Assembly: GCF_015694465.1 (NCBI RefSeq)
Contig: NZ_JADQDO010000008.1
Coordinates: forward strand, 124,001 to 188,000
Direction: 5' to 3'
Source: Microvirga alba
GTDB taxonomy: Bacteria; Pseudomonadota; Alphaproteobacteria; Rhizobiales; Beijerinckiaceae
DNA: 64,000 bases
Shown: positions 21,240 through 31,198 of the stretch, piece after piece
Layout of the letters: the number at the start of each line of letters is the position of its first letter
How positions within the stretch are numbered: the stretch's first letter is position 1
Notes under the pieces: generated by a model
Databases searched by the model: none
Told to the model about the DNA's origin: nothing
What the model saw: only the letters and a program-made list of their open reading frames with translations
Position numbers and translations under genes: made by a program

Positions 21240-22103
21240 ATGGCCTTACGGTTTCTGGTTATCGAGGGCAATACGCGCAACGCAAGGCAGGCCCACAAGG
21301 CCGCCTATGGACTCATGCCGTCGGAATCCTATGCTGCCGTGTTGGGGGAGATCGAAGCCGACATCCTCTGCGACCTGGCTTTCCCCGCCGATGAGGGCGC
21401 GAACCTGCCGGATGCCTCGGGTCTCGAATCCTATGACGGCATTGTGCTCACCGGCTCGCATCTCAACATCTATGACGCCACGCCGGACATCCTGCGCCAG
21501 ATCGACCTGATGCGGGCCATCTACGCGTCTCGCACGCCGTCCTTCGGCTCCTGCTGGGGCCTGCAGGTCGCGGCGGTGGCGGCGGGTGGCGATGTGCGCA
21601 AGAATCCGCTCGGCCGGGAAATCGGCTTTGCCCGTCGTCTGACGCCGACCGAGACAGGCCGCGCTCATCCCTTGCTGTCCGGTCGCCCCGCGTCCTACGA
21701 CGCCCCCGCGATTCATCTCGATCTGGTCACGACCACGCCCGCCGACGCGACGGTGTTGTCGACCAACGCGCTCTCAGCGGTCCAGGCGGCGGAAATCACC
21801 ATGAGTGGCGGGACCTTCTGGGGCGTGCAATACCACCCCGAATTCAGCCTTGGGGAGCTGGCGGTCATCCTGGCCCGCCGGACCGAGATGCTCGTCGGCG
21901 AGGGCTTCTGCCGGACGCCGGAGGAGGCCGCCTCCTACATCGCTGATCTCAACACCCTGCACGCTGAGCCGACCCGGTTCGATCTCGCCTGGCGACACGG
22001 ACTCGATGAAGAGGTGCTGCTGCCGGAGCGCCGCACCCGCGAAATCCGCAATTTCCTCGAGCACCGGGTGAAGCCGGGGAAAAGCGCGAAGGGCAGGGCC
22101 TGA
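21240..22103 (+). CDS. Class I glutamine amidotransferase-like protein
   Basis: 287 residues. The triad is visible: Cys105 in GSCWGLQ, His199 and Glu201 in QYHPEF. Domain order and length resemble stand-alone GuaA-type amidotransferases (YfeJ-like) that hydrolyse glutamine or gamma-glutamyl compounds; there is no attached synthetase. The C-terminal 60 residues are a basic helical tail. Substrate unknown. The gene stands alone, divergent from the EamA gene. Confidence 0.88.
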   Translation: MALRFLVIEGNTRNARQAHKAAYGLMPSESYAAVLGEIEADILCDLAFPADEGANLPDASGLESYDGIVLTGSHLNIYDATPDILRQIDLMRAIYASRTPSFGSCWGLQVAAVAAGGDVRKNPLGREIGFARRLTPTETGRAHPLLSGRPASYDAPAIHLDLVTTTPADATVLSTNALSAVQAAEITMSGGTFWGVQYHPEFSLGELAVILARRTEMLVGEGFCRTPEEAASYIADLNTLHAEPTRFDLAWRHGLDEEVLLPERRTREIRNFLEHRVKPGKSAKGRA

Positions 22104-22309
22104 GGGCCGATCGCGCATCCCCTCCAACTCCCCGCTGTCATCCCCGGCTCCGCGGTCCAAGACGTGTGAGTCCGGATCTGATTCCTGGCTGTTCTTAGTT
22201 TGTTTCATCAGCCAGTCGCTCGACGCATGCGATAATGACCATTTCGTCTTGACCTCGCGCGTCCGATCCACCAAGAGACTTTGCAAGGTTTTTCCAACCC
22301 CAATCCCAA

Positions 22310-22335
22310 CCCTGGCCTTGCGCCGGGGTTTTTTT
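22310..22335 (+). terminator. Terminator-like hairpin just before purA
   Basis: Stem CCCTGGC (22310-22316) with GCCGGGG (22322-22328), one G-U pair, loop CTTGC, then seven T. It ends 17 bases before the purA start. It could end the upstream transcript or act as an attenuator in the purA leader. Confidence 0.65.
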
Positions 22336-22352
22336 ATGTGAGGCTTTAAGCG

Positions 22353-23645
<1,293 letters not shown>

Positions 23646-23677
23646 CGGCGAAGCGTCGTCGGGCCATCCCAAGACAA

Positions 23678-24847
23678 ATGGCTGATTACTATCCCCTTAT
23701 CGCCCGCGCCGTCGAAGGCCTGGCCGACTCTTCGCCCGAGACGCGGCGCGCTGTCTATGAGCGCGCCCGTACCGCGCTGATCGGTCAGCTGCGTACCCTC
23801 GATCCGCCTCTGTCAGAGGCGGATATCCATCAGGAGCGCTTGTCTCTCGACGCGGCTATCAAGCGCGTCGAGGCGGAATACACGCCGGTTCCGGCGGTCG
23901 CGGCCTTCGAGGACGCATCAGTCCTCGGGGCTGTCGAGAGCGAGCATCTGCCCACCGCCGAGTCTCCTAACGTTGCGTTAAGCACGGGCTTTCGCGCGTC
24001 GGCCAATGACGATCTGTCAGAGGACGACACCGCCAGCGCCCGGCCGCGGGTCGAAAGTCGTCCGCATCCGGCCCTTCAGAACAACAAACGCATCCGCACC
24101 ATCGCTCTCGGCGCTGTTCTCGCGCTCGTGATCGTGGCCATCGCGGTCTTCGCATTCGTCTGGCGCGACAAGCCGGACGAGGTCGCGCCGCCGCAATCTG
24201 CCGTTGCGGAAAATGCGCAGCAGCCGAAACCGGAAGCAGGCAAGAACAACGAGCGCGTTGGCGGACAAGCCACGCCCGCGTCTCCGGCGTCCCGTCAGGA
24301 AGTCGGCGTGGCGCAGCGCGCCGTCTTCTACGAGGAAGATCCCGCCAATCCCCAGACTCCCAAGGCGCAGGTCGGCCGTATCGTATGGCGGCTGGAGGAT
24401 GTGAATCCAGGGCAGGGCCAAGCGCTAGAAAAGGCCGTTCGCGCCAGCGTCGAGATCCCCGATGCGGGGTTGACGATGAAGATGACGCTGCGGCGCAATC
24501 TCGACGCGACGCTGCCCGCCTCGCACACGGTCGAGCTGACCTTCACCACGCGCAACGGCGATAGCGGCCGCGTGATTCGGGATATCGGCCTGCTTCAGTT
24601 CAAGAACGAGGAGGCCGCTCGTGGCACGCCCGTCGCCGGTCTGCCGGTGCCGGTGCGGGAGAACCTGTTCCTGATCGGCCTCTCGAACCTGTCGAGCGAC
24701 ATTGATCGCAATACGGAACTGTTCGTGCGCCGCAACTGGATCGACCTGCCGGTTCGCATGGCCTCCGGCCAGCGCGCCATTCTCAGCTTCGAGAAGGGTT
24801 CCTCCGGCGAGCAGATCCTGACCAGCGCCTTCAGCCAATGGCAATAA
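23678..24847 (+). CDS. Single-span membrane protein of unknown function
   Basis: 389 residues. The N-terminal cytoplasmic part (MADYYPLIARAVEGL, then RARTALIGQLRTLDPPLSE) is a helical motif seen in proteins conserved in Hyphomicrobiales. A single membrane span lies at about 143-163, followed by a Pro/Gln-rich linker and a periplasmic beta-rich domain containing RIVWRLEDVNPGQG and VRRNWIDLPVRMASGQRA. No enzyme motif is visible. It follows purA by 32 bases and ends at a strong terminator, so it is probably in the purA transcript. Confidence 0.75.
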   Translation: MADYYPLIARAVEGLADSSPETRRAVYERARTALIGQLRTLDPPLSEADIHQERLSLDAAIKRVEAEYTPVPAVAAFEDASVLGAVESEHLPTAESPNVALSTGFRASANDDLSEDDTASARPRVESRPHPALQNNKRIRTIALGAVLALVIVAIAVFAFVWRDKPDEVAPPQSAVAENAQQPKPEAGKNNERVGGQATPASPASRQEVGVAQRAVFYEEDPANPQTPKAQVGRIVWRLEDVNPGQGQALEKAVRASVEIPDAGLTMKMTLRRNLDATLPASHTVELTFTTRNGDSGRVIRDIGLLQFKNEEAARGTPVAGLPVPVRENLFLIGLSNLSSDIDRNTELFVRRNWIDLPVRMASGQRAILSFEKGSSGEQILTSAFSQWQ

Positions 24848-24848
24848 A

Positions 24849-24878
24849 AAAGCCGCGGTGTGAACCGCGGCTTTGTTT
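24849..24878. terminator. Bidirectional intrinsic terminator
   Basis: Stem AAAGCCGCGGT / ACCGCGGCTTT (24849-24859 with 24864-24874), loop GTGA, T-rich tail. It separates the plus-strand unknown gene from rpoH arriving on the minus strand. Confidence 0.88.
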
Positions 24879-24892
24879 ACAGGCGATAGGGA

Positions 24893-25780
24893 TTAGAGCG
24901 CGGCCTCGTCCGAAGTCTCGATCTGCGCCAGGTTCTTTTTGACCGCCTCCTGAACCTTCTCGAATGCCCGCACTTCGATCTGGCGCACGCGCTCTCGCGA
25001 GACGCCGAACTCGGCGGACAATTCTTCAAGGGTGATCGGATCGTCCGAGAGGCGTCGGGCCTCGAAAATGCGGCGCTCGCGCGGGTTCAAAACCGAGAGC
25101 GCGCTGCGCAGCGCAGTCAGCCGGTTCTGGCCCTCTTCTTCCTCGACAAGCACCTGCTCCTGGCTCTGGCCCGAATCCACGAGCCAATCCTGCCACTCGC
25201 CTTCGCCTTCCTCGCGCAGGGGCGCGTTGAGCGAGGCGTCGCCGCCGAGGCGGCGGTTCATGTCGATCACGTCCTGCTCGGTCACGCCGAGCTGGGTCGC
25301 GATCTGCTTGACCTGCTCGGGGCGCAGATCACCCTCTTCAAGCGCCGAGATGCGGCCCTTGGCCTTGCGCAGGTTGAAGAACAGCTTCTTCTGGTTCGCG
25401 GTGGTTCCCATCTTCACGAGGGACCAGGAACGCAGGATGTATTCTTGAATCGCCGCTTTGATCCACCACATGGCATATGTGGCGAGGCGGAAACCCTTCT
25501 CTGGTTCGAAGCGTTTGACGGCCTGCATCAGGCCGACGTTCCCTTCGGACACGACTTCGCCGATCGGCAGCCCATAGCCGCGATAGCCCATGGCGATCTT
25601 CGCCACGAGGCGCAGGTGGGATGTAACGAGTCTGTGAGCGGCTTCGCGGTCGCCATGCTCACGCCAGCGTTTGGCGAGCATGTATTCCTCATGCGGCTCG
25701 AGCATGGGGAAACGACGAATCTCGTCGAGATAGCGCGAAAGGCCCCCTTCATTGGCAAGCACAGGCAGCGCTGCAGCCAT
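24893..25780 (-). CDS. rpoH: RpoH, heat-shock sigma factor (sigma-32)
   Basis: 295 residues. Sigma region 2 (SHLRLVAKIAMGYRGYGLP, then TYAMWWIKAAIQEYILRSW), the diagnostic RpoH box QKKLFFNLR (130-138), and region 4 with a helix-turn-helix (TLEELSAEFGVSRERVRQIE). It directs RNA polymerase to heat-shock promoters and in other bacteria is degraded by FtsH. A strong ribosome site AAAGGAGGAATAAGAT precedes the ATG. Many Hyphomicrobiales carry two or more rpoH genes, so paralogues elsewhere are possible. Confidence 0.96.
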   Translation of the reverse strand: MAAALPVLANEGGLSRYLDEIRRFPMLEPHEEYMLAKRWREHGDREAAHRLVTSHLRLVAKIAMGYRGYGLPIGEVVSEGNVGLMQAVKRFEPEKGFRLATYAMWWIKAAIQEYILRSWSLVKMGTTANQKKLFFNLRKAKGRISALEEGDLRPEQVKQIATQLGVTEQDVIDMNRRLGGDASLNAPLREEGEGEWQDWLVDSGQSQEQVLVEEEEGQNRLTALRSALSVLNPRERRIFEARRLSDDPITLEELSAEFGVSRERVRQIEVRAFEKVQEAVKKNLAQIETSDEAAL

Positions 25781-25981
25781 ATCTTATTCCTCCTTTGGCT
25801 CCCTCGTTCCATGAGGCAAGCCCGAGGCGGCCCCCAACATCGGCCGACCGCCCTAGCCGCCCAATATAGGCGGTCCAAACGTGTCCGAATAGAGGCGTTC
25901 AGGCTTCGAGACGGATCAACGCGCGGAGAATGCAGGGGTGCCATCACGGCACCGTTTTGCGACGCAGTGCCGCTGTTGGCA

Positions 25982-26974
25982 TCAGGCCCGCAAAGCCTGG
26001 AGAAGCCGGTCCATATCGGCAGGGAGGGGGCTCTCGAAGCGCAGGAATTCTCCAGTACGCGGATGCTCGAATCCAAGCACGGTGGCGTGAAGCGCCTGCC
26101 GTTTCAAATCCGCGAGCGCTGTCTGCGCCGCCTCCGAGAGACGATTCGCCTTGGTCTTGAATCCCGAGCCATAGACGCGATCCCCCAGCAGCGGATGGCC
26201 GATATGAGCCATGTGCACGCGGATCTGGTGCGTGCGCCCTGTTTCGAGCTCGCAGCGCACCAGGCTCGCCACCGGATTGGCCGGCGGCAGCGCTTCCAGC
26301 ACCTCGTAATGCGTGATGGCGTAACGGCCGCGCTCACCCGACACCACCGCGATCTTTTCGCGGTTGTGCAGGCTGCGGGCCAAAGCCGCGTCGACGATGC
26401 CCTTGTGCCTGTCGGGGACTCCCCAGACTGCGGCGAGATAGGCGCGCTCCAAAGGACCCGTCCGGCCATGATCGGCGAATTGGTCGGCAAGGCCCTGATG
26501 GGCGCGGTCGTTCTTGGCGACGACGAGCAGGCCGGACGTGTCCTTGTCCAGCCGATGCACGATGCCCGGCCGCTTCACGCCGCCGATGCCGGACAGGCTG
26601 TCGCCGCAATGGGCGATGAGGGCGTTGACGAGAGTGCCGGATTCGTGGCCTGCCGCCGGATGCACGACGAGGCCGGCGGGCTTGTCGATGACGATGAGAT
26701 CCTCGTCCTCATAGACCACCTTCAGCGCGATCGCTTCGCCCTGCGGCTCGGCCGCGACCGGCGGCGGCACGACAAGCGCGATGATCGCCCCCGCCGCCAC
26801 CTTGAGGCTGGGGTCGAGAACCGGCGCACCATCAATCGTCACCTGTCCGTCGCGGATCAGCGCCTGCAGGCGGCTCCGCGACAAATCGGGCGAAAGACGC
26901 GCCAATACCCGATCCAGCCGCTCGGCGGCCGTGCCATCCTCCAGGGTCCATTCTCGTTCGGTCGTGTCGCTCAC
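25982..26974 (-). CDS. rluD: RluD-type ribosomal large-subunit pseudouridine synthase
   Basis: 330 residues. N-terminal S4 RNA-binding domain (about 18-75) and RluA-family catalytic domain with HRLDKDTSGLL (catalytic Asp143), then RTHQIRVHMAHIGHPLLGD. E. coli RluD modifies helix 69 of 23S rRNA; assignment to RluD rather than RluC or RluA rests on length, the S4 domain and the common pairing with rpoH in this order. It is upstream of rpoH on the same strand, with a 200-base gap that probably holds the rpoH promoter. Confidence 0.9.
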   Translation of the reverse strand: MSDTTEREWTLEDGTAAERLDRVLARLSPDLSRSRLQALIRDGQVTIDGAPVLDPSLKVAAGAIIALVVPPPVAAEPQGEAIALKVVYEDEDLIVIDKPAGLVVHPAAGHESGTLVNALIAHCGDSLSGIGGVKRPGIVHRLDKDTSGLLVVAKNDRAHQGLADQFADHGRTGPLERAYLAAVWGVPDRHKGIVDAALARSLHNREKIAVVSGERGRYAITHYEVLEALPPANPVASLVRCELETGRTHQIRVHMAHIGHPLLGDRVYGSGFKTKANRLSEAAQTALADLKRQALHATVLGFEHPRTGEFLRFESPLPADMDRLLQALRA

Positions 26975-27068
26975 CAGATCCTCATCGATACCGCCCTGTC
27001 GCTTTTTTCAGGAAAGGGGCTTGTCGGGTTTCAGAAGGCTGGTTATACGAGCGGCCTCCGCCTTGCTA

Positions 27069-27144
27069 GCTCCCTTCGTCTAGCGGTCTAGGACGTCGCC
27101 CTCTCACGGCGAAAACAGGGGTTCGAGTCCCCTAGGGAGCGCCA
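27069..27144 (+). tRNA. tRNA-Glu (anticodon CTC)
   Basis: A 76-base cloverleaf with acceptor arms GCTCCCT and AGGGAGC, discriminator G and encoded CCA. The anticodon stem TCGCC/GGCGA holds loop CTCTCAC, giving anticodon CTC for codon GAG. The T arm is AGGGG-TTCGAGT-CCCCT. tRNA genes like this are frequent integration sites, and decayed genes begin downstream. Confidence 0.97.
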
Positions 27145-27407
27145 AGGTTTTAACGGCTTAGTTGATTCTCGCCCGAAGCTCCGCGGGAGTTTCACGTGGC
27201 AAACGTCAATTTCTCTGCCGGCCGAATTGGGCATGGCGGAGAGCGGTATTGATCGCGCCTCTGCTTTTATTGCTTGCTGGTCGATAGCGGGTGCTAACCG
27301 CAAAGCGGATTGGGATTTGCCACAAACTAGCATTGTGGGATTCCTCGATGCCTTCGTTTCGAAGGTAGGCGATATTTCGAAGTCCCGGGCTTCCCTGAAT
27401 GCCACAC
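27145..27407. other. Unassigned stretch downstream of tRNA-Glu
   Basis: About 260 bases with no recognisable gene on either strand. A minus-strand frame that crosses the tRNA is an artefact of the tRNA sequence. No second copy of the tRNA 3' end was found in the window. Confidence 0.4.
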
Positions 27408-27430
27408 AAAAAAGGCACCCAAGGGCGCCC
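27408..27430 (-). terminator. Intrinsic terminator of the decayed unknown gene
   Basis: Read on the minus strand: GGCGCCC, loop TT, GGGTGCC (one G-U pair), then six T (plus-strand A-run 27408-27413). It lies 25 bases past the stop of the gene ending at 27455. It also overlaps the palindrome AAGGGCGCCCTT (27421-27432). Confidence 0.75.
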
Positions 27431-27454
27431 TTCTGACTCAGATCTCCAGAGACA

Positions 27455-28477
27455 TCAGTTTGTGGGCGCTCTCCAGCGGGAGTTGAACTTCGACCCGATT
27501 TGCCACCGCTTCACATCGTCGGAAGCACCGTTGCACGGAGTTTCGATCGTATCGCGCAGATATAAGAATTCCGCATCTATGATCACACCGAATAGAACGC
27601 AGACCGTGTTCCGGCGGCCGAGAGGCTTGTTTTGCAGTTTCAATTCCGTGCGCACGACGACGGCTTCTAGCTTGCGTGATTTCCAATCGGCATCGCCGAA
27701 ATCCTCGACGGTGTAGGACTTGCTCTCTAGCTCCCAACGGTCGCGTATCATCTGCTTGTAGGAACGCACGAATGTCGGGAAGAGCTCTGCCGCGGGACCG
27801 AAAATGCCGTCTCCGCGCCGGTCTCCACTGGCCTTCACATCATTGATGAACGTATCAATAACCTTGGACACGTGGTCTTGGGCGGCCCGGGCCATGGAGC
27901 CGTTTCGCGCTTGCAGATCCCGCTCGATGTTCTCGCGCCTAGCGGCCGCATCGAGCTCGCGCTGCCGGAGGATTGCCGCCTCTTCCTGGAAGGCCTTCCG
28001 GGCCTGTTCCTCTTTGGCTATCTGGGCGGCTTCCGTCTTAAGGATGGCGGAGACTTCGAGCGGCTCGACCCACATCGGCGCCAACATGTAGTCTAGGCGC
28101 TCGCGTTTAAGGGCCTTGATGAGGCCAGCGAGGTTCTCCGCGGAGGCGTAGATGGCGTTGCATTTGCGGGTCTGTTAATCCGCAAACGCATCGTCGAGCG
28201 ACATCTTCGTGAAAACGACATCTTTCGCCGAGACGTGGAAGACCGTGTCCGTCTTGCGAAGCACTGCGACTTGGTGGGCCTCAGGATCCTCCGGCACGGT
28301 GTGACAGATCCGCCCATGGCCCGGGTTCGTGTATACGAGACCGAAGCCGGTGCTTCGCCCGTTGAGGATTTGCGCCTCGATCGTGGCTGAGCTGGCAACC
28401 TCGCTCTGAAGAGCTCGTACGAGGAACGTTGCTGGGTCTTTTTTTTCGCCTCTCCACAGGACTGCCAAGAGTTTCAA
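27455..28477 (-). pseudogene. Unknown gene interrupted by an in-frame stop codon
   Basis: From a TTG at 28477 the frame codes for 100 residues ending SLDDAFAD, stops at TAA (28175-28177), and then continues in the same frame for about 240 coding-like residues (KCNAIYASAENLAGLIKALK, then an Ala/Glu/Arg-rich coiled coil, then a globular C-terminus) to TGA at 27455. The second half alone has its first ATG at 28087, which would cut a helix. A stop two codons before the TTG suggests that the 5' end may also be lost. No family was recognised. Alternatives are two separate small genes, or a sequencing error at the stop. Confidence 0.55.
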
Positions 28478-28577
28478 CGGTTAGCCCCGCTGCAGGCGCG
28501 GCCTTTTCATTTAAGTGTTTGGGACGAAGGCGCCTCGCGTTTTGCGCCGGTAGTATGGTTCAAACCTTCGATGATCG

Positions 28578-28905
28578 TCAGGCAGCGCGGATGCGAGCCG
28601 AGGGGCGGAAGGAAACAAGCCTGTGCCCCGGCAGTCGGCGCGCACGAGGTCTCTCGGGGGAGGGCAGCACCGTCAGATTCGTCGTGACTGAGCCTCCGAA
28701 GAAGACGGAGCTGGGACCCGAGACGGCGGCAATCATCTGCTTATCGTCGAACTGGTAGCTGATTACGCCACCACTCCAACGCACCGATGTGCCCATGAGG
28801 TCGGCGGTGAGCACGACTTCCCCGGCTGTCGCGACGACGTTGGCGAGGATCGGCGCGGGTGCCTCGAAGGTCCAGCGCATCTCTCCCGTGGTGACAGCTC
28901 GATCA
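28578..28905 (-). pseudogene. C-terminal remnant of a PQQ-dependent (quinoprotein) dehydrogenase
   Basis: In one minus-strand frame, TTGEMRWTFEAPAPILANVV and TAGEVVLTADLMGT match the last propeller blades of quinoprotein alcohol/methanol dehydrogenases, and GGVISYQFDDKQMIAAVSG matches the segment normally found about 25-30 residues later. The blade between them (usually containing a DAKTG-type turn) is missing, so there is an internal deletion. The N-terminal 450 or more residues are absent, and past TNLTVLPSP the frame runs on into unrelated sequence. It overlaps nothing functional downstream of the YciI-like gene. Confidence 0.65.
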
Positions 28906-28920
28906 ATGAAATCCGAACGT

Positions 28921-29313
28921 CTATGGGAGATCGCCACGGCAGTCGGAAAGATCGACGCTGATCTGAATGCGCCCCTCGTTGACAGTCCATTGCCTGACCG
29001 TCGGCTTGCGTAATCCGGAGCGCGTGAACGGATCTTCATTGGCGATCTTCATGGCGTCCTCAAAGGAGGTTGCTCTCACGATCGTGAGGCCATCGCCTGT
29101 GAGTTGGCCGTTCTCATCGGAGAACGGGCCCGACGCAAACAGAATGCCGCGCTTTTCGAGGTCGATAAGGTAGTTGAGGTGCTCCGCCAAATAAGGCCGC
29201 AGAGCTGCCGGCTCCGCCACTGCGCTGTTCAGGATGACAAACAACTGCTTACGCATCATGCGGGCAAGAAGAGCTTGGGGGTCTTCAGACCGGCGCGCCT
29301 GGTCTATCGTCAT
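28921..29313 (-). CDS. YciI-like (YCII domain) protein
   Basis: 130 residues. A ferredoxin-like YCII domain runs from about residue 20 (KQLFVILNSAVAE) through HLNYLIDLEKRGILFASGPF to the end; His in AEHLNYL is the conserved putative active-site residue. Family members are small catabolic isomerase or dehydrochlorinase-like enzymes, related in fold to muconolactone isomerase. Its ATG overlaps the TGA of the gntR gene by four bases (ATGA), so the two are translated together. It probably acts in the aromatic pathway encoded divergently; the exact reaction is unknown. Confidence 0.75.
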   Translation of the reverse strand: MTIDQARRSEDPQALLARMMRKQLFVILNSAVAEPAALRPYLAEHLNYLIDLEKRGILFASGPFSDENGQLTGDGLTIVRATSFEDAMKIANEDPFTRSGLRKPTVRQWTVNEGRIQISVDLSDCRGDLP

Positions 29314-30047
29314 GATGCGGAACTCAGCTGGAGGGCTGCAAGGACCTGTTTCGTGGTTGCGCGGTAATGCTTTTCGAGCGCTGCCACTGCGGCCTTTGAG
29401 TTGCGGGCGAGGGCAGCATCCAGGATCTGCTTGTGTTCGGATATGGTGTCGCGCGTGAGCTTCGGTGCCGAAACCTTCAACGCGCGAACCATGCTGTAGC
29501 GCTCGGCCTGATCGAAGAGAAGCCCGGCCAATCTGAGTTGCCAATCGGACCCGCACGCCGCCAGCAGGGCCATGTGGAAATTGCGGTGATGTCTAGCCCA
29601 GGATTCAGCTGCGTTGCCCGGTCCGTGAGGAATGGGAAGACGTGAAAGCGAGTGAAAGCTTGCCACCAGGTTGGTCTCCCAACTGAGGTCGCCCGCCTTG
29701 ATCGAACGAGTGAGAGCTTCGCGTTCGATCACCAATCTGGTCTCCATGACGTCGAGGACATCTGCCGCGGTGATGGGCGCCACGCGGAAACCTCGCTGGC
29801 CAACCGTCGTGACAAGTTGCTCGACGGCAAGACGAGACAAGGCCTCCCTCAGGGGGCTGATGCCCACATCATACGCAGCCCGCAACTCGTCCGAGCGCAA
29901 AGGAGATCCAGGCGGCAACTTTCCCCATACGATGTCCGACCTGAGGCGCCAGTACGTTGCCTCGGCAAGAGTTTTCGGAGCCGCCTCGGCGGTCTCGGGG
30001 GAGTTTCCCGGAGGAGCGCTGGGCTGAATCGCGAGTGATCTTTTCAT
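29310..30047 (-). CDS. GntR-family regulator, FadR (FCD) type
   Basis: 245 residues. Winged helix-turn-helix at about 26-95 (LAEATYWRLRSDIVWGKL, then LREALSRLAVEQLV) and an all-helical FCD ligand domain from about 100 (TAADVLDVMETRLVIEREAL) with the metal-binding His pattern (HRNFHMALL, and EHKQILDAAL). FCD regulators usually respond to carboxylic acids. It faces the livH operon across a 242-base gap with a good inverted repeat, and is the likely regulator of that operon. Confidence 0.88.
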   Translation of the reverse strand: MKRSLAIQPSAPPGNSPETAEAAPKTLAEATYWRLRSDIVWGKLPPGSPLRSDELRAAYDVGISPLREALSRLAVEQLVTTVGQRGFRVAPITAADVLDVMETRLVIEREALTRSIKAGDLSWETNLVASFHSLSRLPIPHGPGNAAESWARHHRNFHMALLAACGSDWQLRLAGLLFDQAERYSMVRALKVSAPKLTRDTISEHKQILDAALARNSKAAVAALEKHYRATTKQVLAALQLSSAS

Positions 30048-30095
30048 GGTTCGCTTCTTGACATACTTGCCGATTTAGATCTAGCGTCGCTCATT

Positions 30096-30126
30096 AATTT
30101 GGAAATTTTATATGACTTTCCAAATT
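30096..30126. promoter_or_regulatory. Inverted repeat, candidate operator TGGAAA-N11-TTTCCA (site A)
   Basis: Perfect 10-base arms AATTTGGAAA (30096-30105) and TTTCCAAATT (30117-30126) with an 11-base AT-rich spacer, in the gap between gntR and livH, about 50 bases from the gntR start. A second site with the same core and spacing lies at 39985-40007. Confidence 0.6.
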
Positions 30127-30268
30127 ACCGCAACGGGTTCCGGCCCGCGGCGGACCGCATAAAGGGCCTTCTAAAATAAGAAAAACGGTCACGGGGAGAT
30201 GTCGATGTGGCGGCCGAGTTTGCCATCCTGGAGCTTAGCCGTTCGATCTGCGCCAGCCGTAATGTTTG

Positions 30269-30282
30269 TCCTTACGTAAGGA
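30269..30282 (+). promoter_or_regulatory. Palindrome overlapping the livH ribosome site
   Basis: TCCTTACGTAAGGA is a perfect 14-base palindrome whose right half contains most of the AAGGAG ribosome-binding site used by livH (start 30290). It could be an operator, or form intermolecular or weak structures that limit initiation. Confidence 0.35.
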
Positions 30283-30289
30283 GTGCGGC

Positions 30290-31198
30290 ATGGCGATTCT
30301 GGTCGAGCAGGTCTTGAACGGCATCAACTATGGTCTTCTCCTTTTCCTGATCGCGGCCGGCCTGTCGCTGGTCTTTGGCGTTATGCACCTCATCAATCTG
30401 GCGCATGGCTCCTTGTTCATGGTCGGCGCGTTCGCGGCCGCCGCTTTTGCCCATATCACCAAGAACTTTCTGCTCTCTGTCATCTGCGCAACATTGCTGG
30501 CGGCCGCCGTTGGTTGGCTTGTTGAGCGTGTCATCGTGCGCAAGCTCTACGCGCGAAGCCATCTCGACCAGGTGCTCGCAACCTTCGGTCTCATCCTGTT
30601 CGCGAACGAGTTGCTGCGTTGGATATCCGGCGGCGTGCCTCAATATGTCCCGTCTCCGGGGCTGTTCTCCGGCACGGTGATGTTGCCTGGAGGTATCGAG
30701 TATCCTGCATACCGGATGATGGTGACTTCCATCGCTGCTATCGCCGCGCTCGCGATGTGGATGGTGATAGCGAAGACGCGCGCGGGGATGCTGGTACGCG
30801 CTTCCGCGAGCAACCCGACGATGGTTCGCCACATCGGCTTCGATGTCGGCTTGATCTCGACCCTCGTATTCGCCGTTGGCGCAGGACTGGCCGGTTTGGC
30901 GGGAGCGTTGACCGGCCCGCTGGTTTCGATCGAAGTCGGCATGGGCGAGCAAGTGCTCATTCTCTCCTTCGTGATCGTCGTTATCGGCGGGCTCGGGTCC
31001 ATTCGGGGAACATTTCTCGCCGCGATGATGGTGGGCCTGGTCGATACGTTGGGCCGCGCCCTGATGCCGCTGGCTCTCAGTGGAATATTCAGTGCACGCG
31101 CGGTTTCGAGTTTCGCTCCGGCTTTGTCAGCGACTCTCGTTTATATTCTGATGGCCGTGGTTCTGATCATGCGGCCGCAGGGGTTGTTCGCGCGATGA
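30290..31198 (+). CDS. Branched-chain-type ABC importer permease, LivH family
   Basis: 302 residues, about eight membrane spans. Contains the LivH signature around GLSLVFGVMHLINLAHGSLFMVGAF and the EAA-like loop GLGSIRGTFLAAMMVGL. Forms the membrane channel with the LivM-type subunit. ATG 30290 with AAGGAG seven bases upstream is preferred over a start at 30266. First gene of an eight-gene operon; these Liv-type systems often import aromatic acids rather than amino acids when placed in catabolic clusters. Confidence 0.92.
   Translation: MAILVEQVLNGINYGLLLFLIAAGLSLVFGVMHLINLAHGSLFMVGAFAAAAFAHITKNFLLSVICATLLAAAVGWLVERVIVRKLYARSHLDQVLATFGLILFANELLRWISGGVPQYVPSPGLFSGTVMLPGGIEYPAYRMMVTSIAAIAALAMWMVIAKTRAGMLVRASASNPTMVRHIGFDVGLISTLVFAVGAGLAGLAGALTGPLVSIEVGMGEQVLILSFVIVVIGGLGSIRGTFLAAMMVGLVDTLGRALMPLALSGIFSARAVSSFAPALSATLVYILMAVVLIMRPQGLFAR

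Noticed and set aside
25445-27091. A 548-residue plus-strand frame over rpoH and rluD.
   Set aside because: Both minus-strand genes are unmistakable; this frame has no motif.
27088-27405. A minus-strand frame crossing tRNA-Glu.
   Set aside because: Its end (SLGDSNPCFRRERATS) is the familiar false translation of a tRNA complement.
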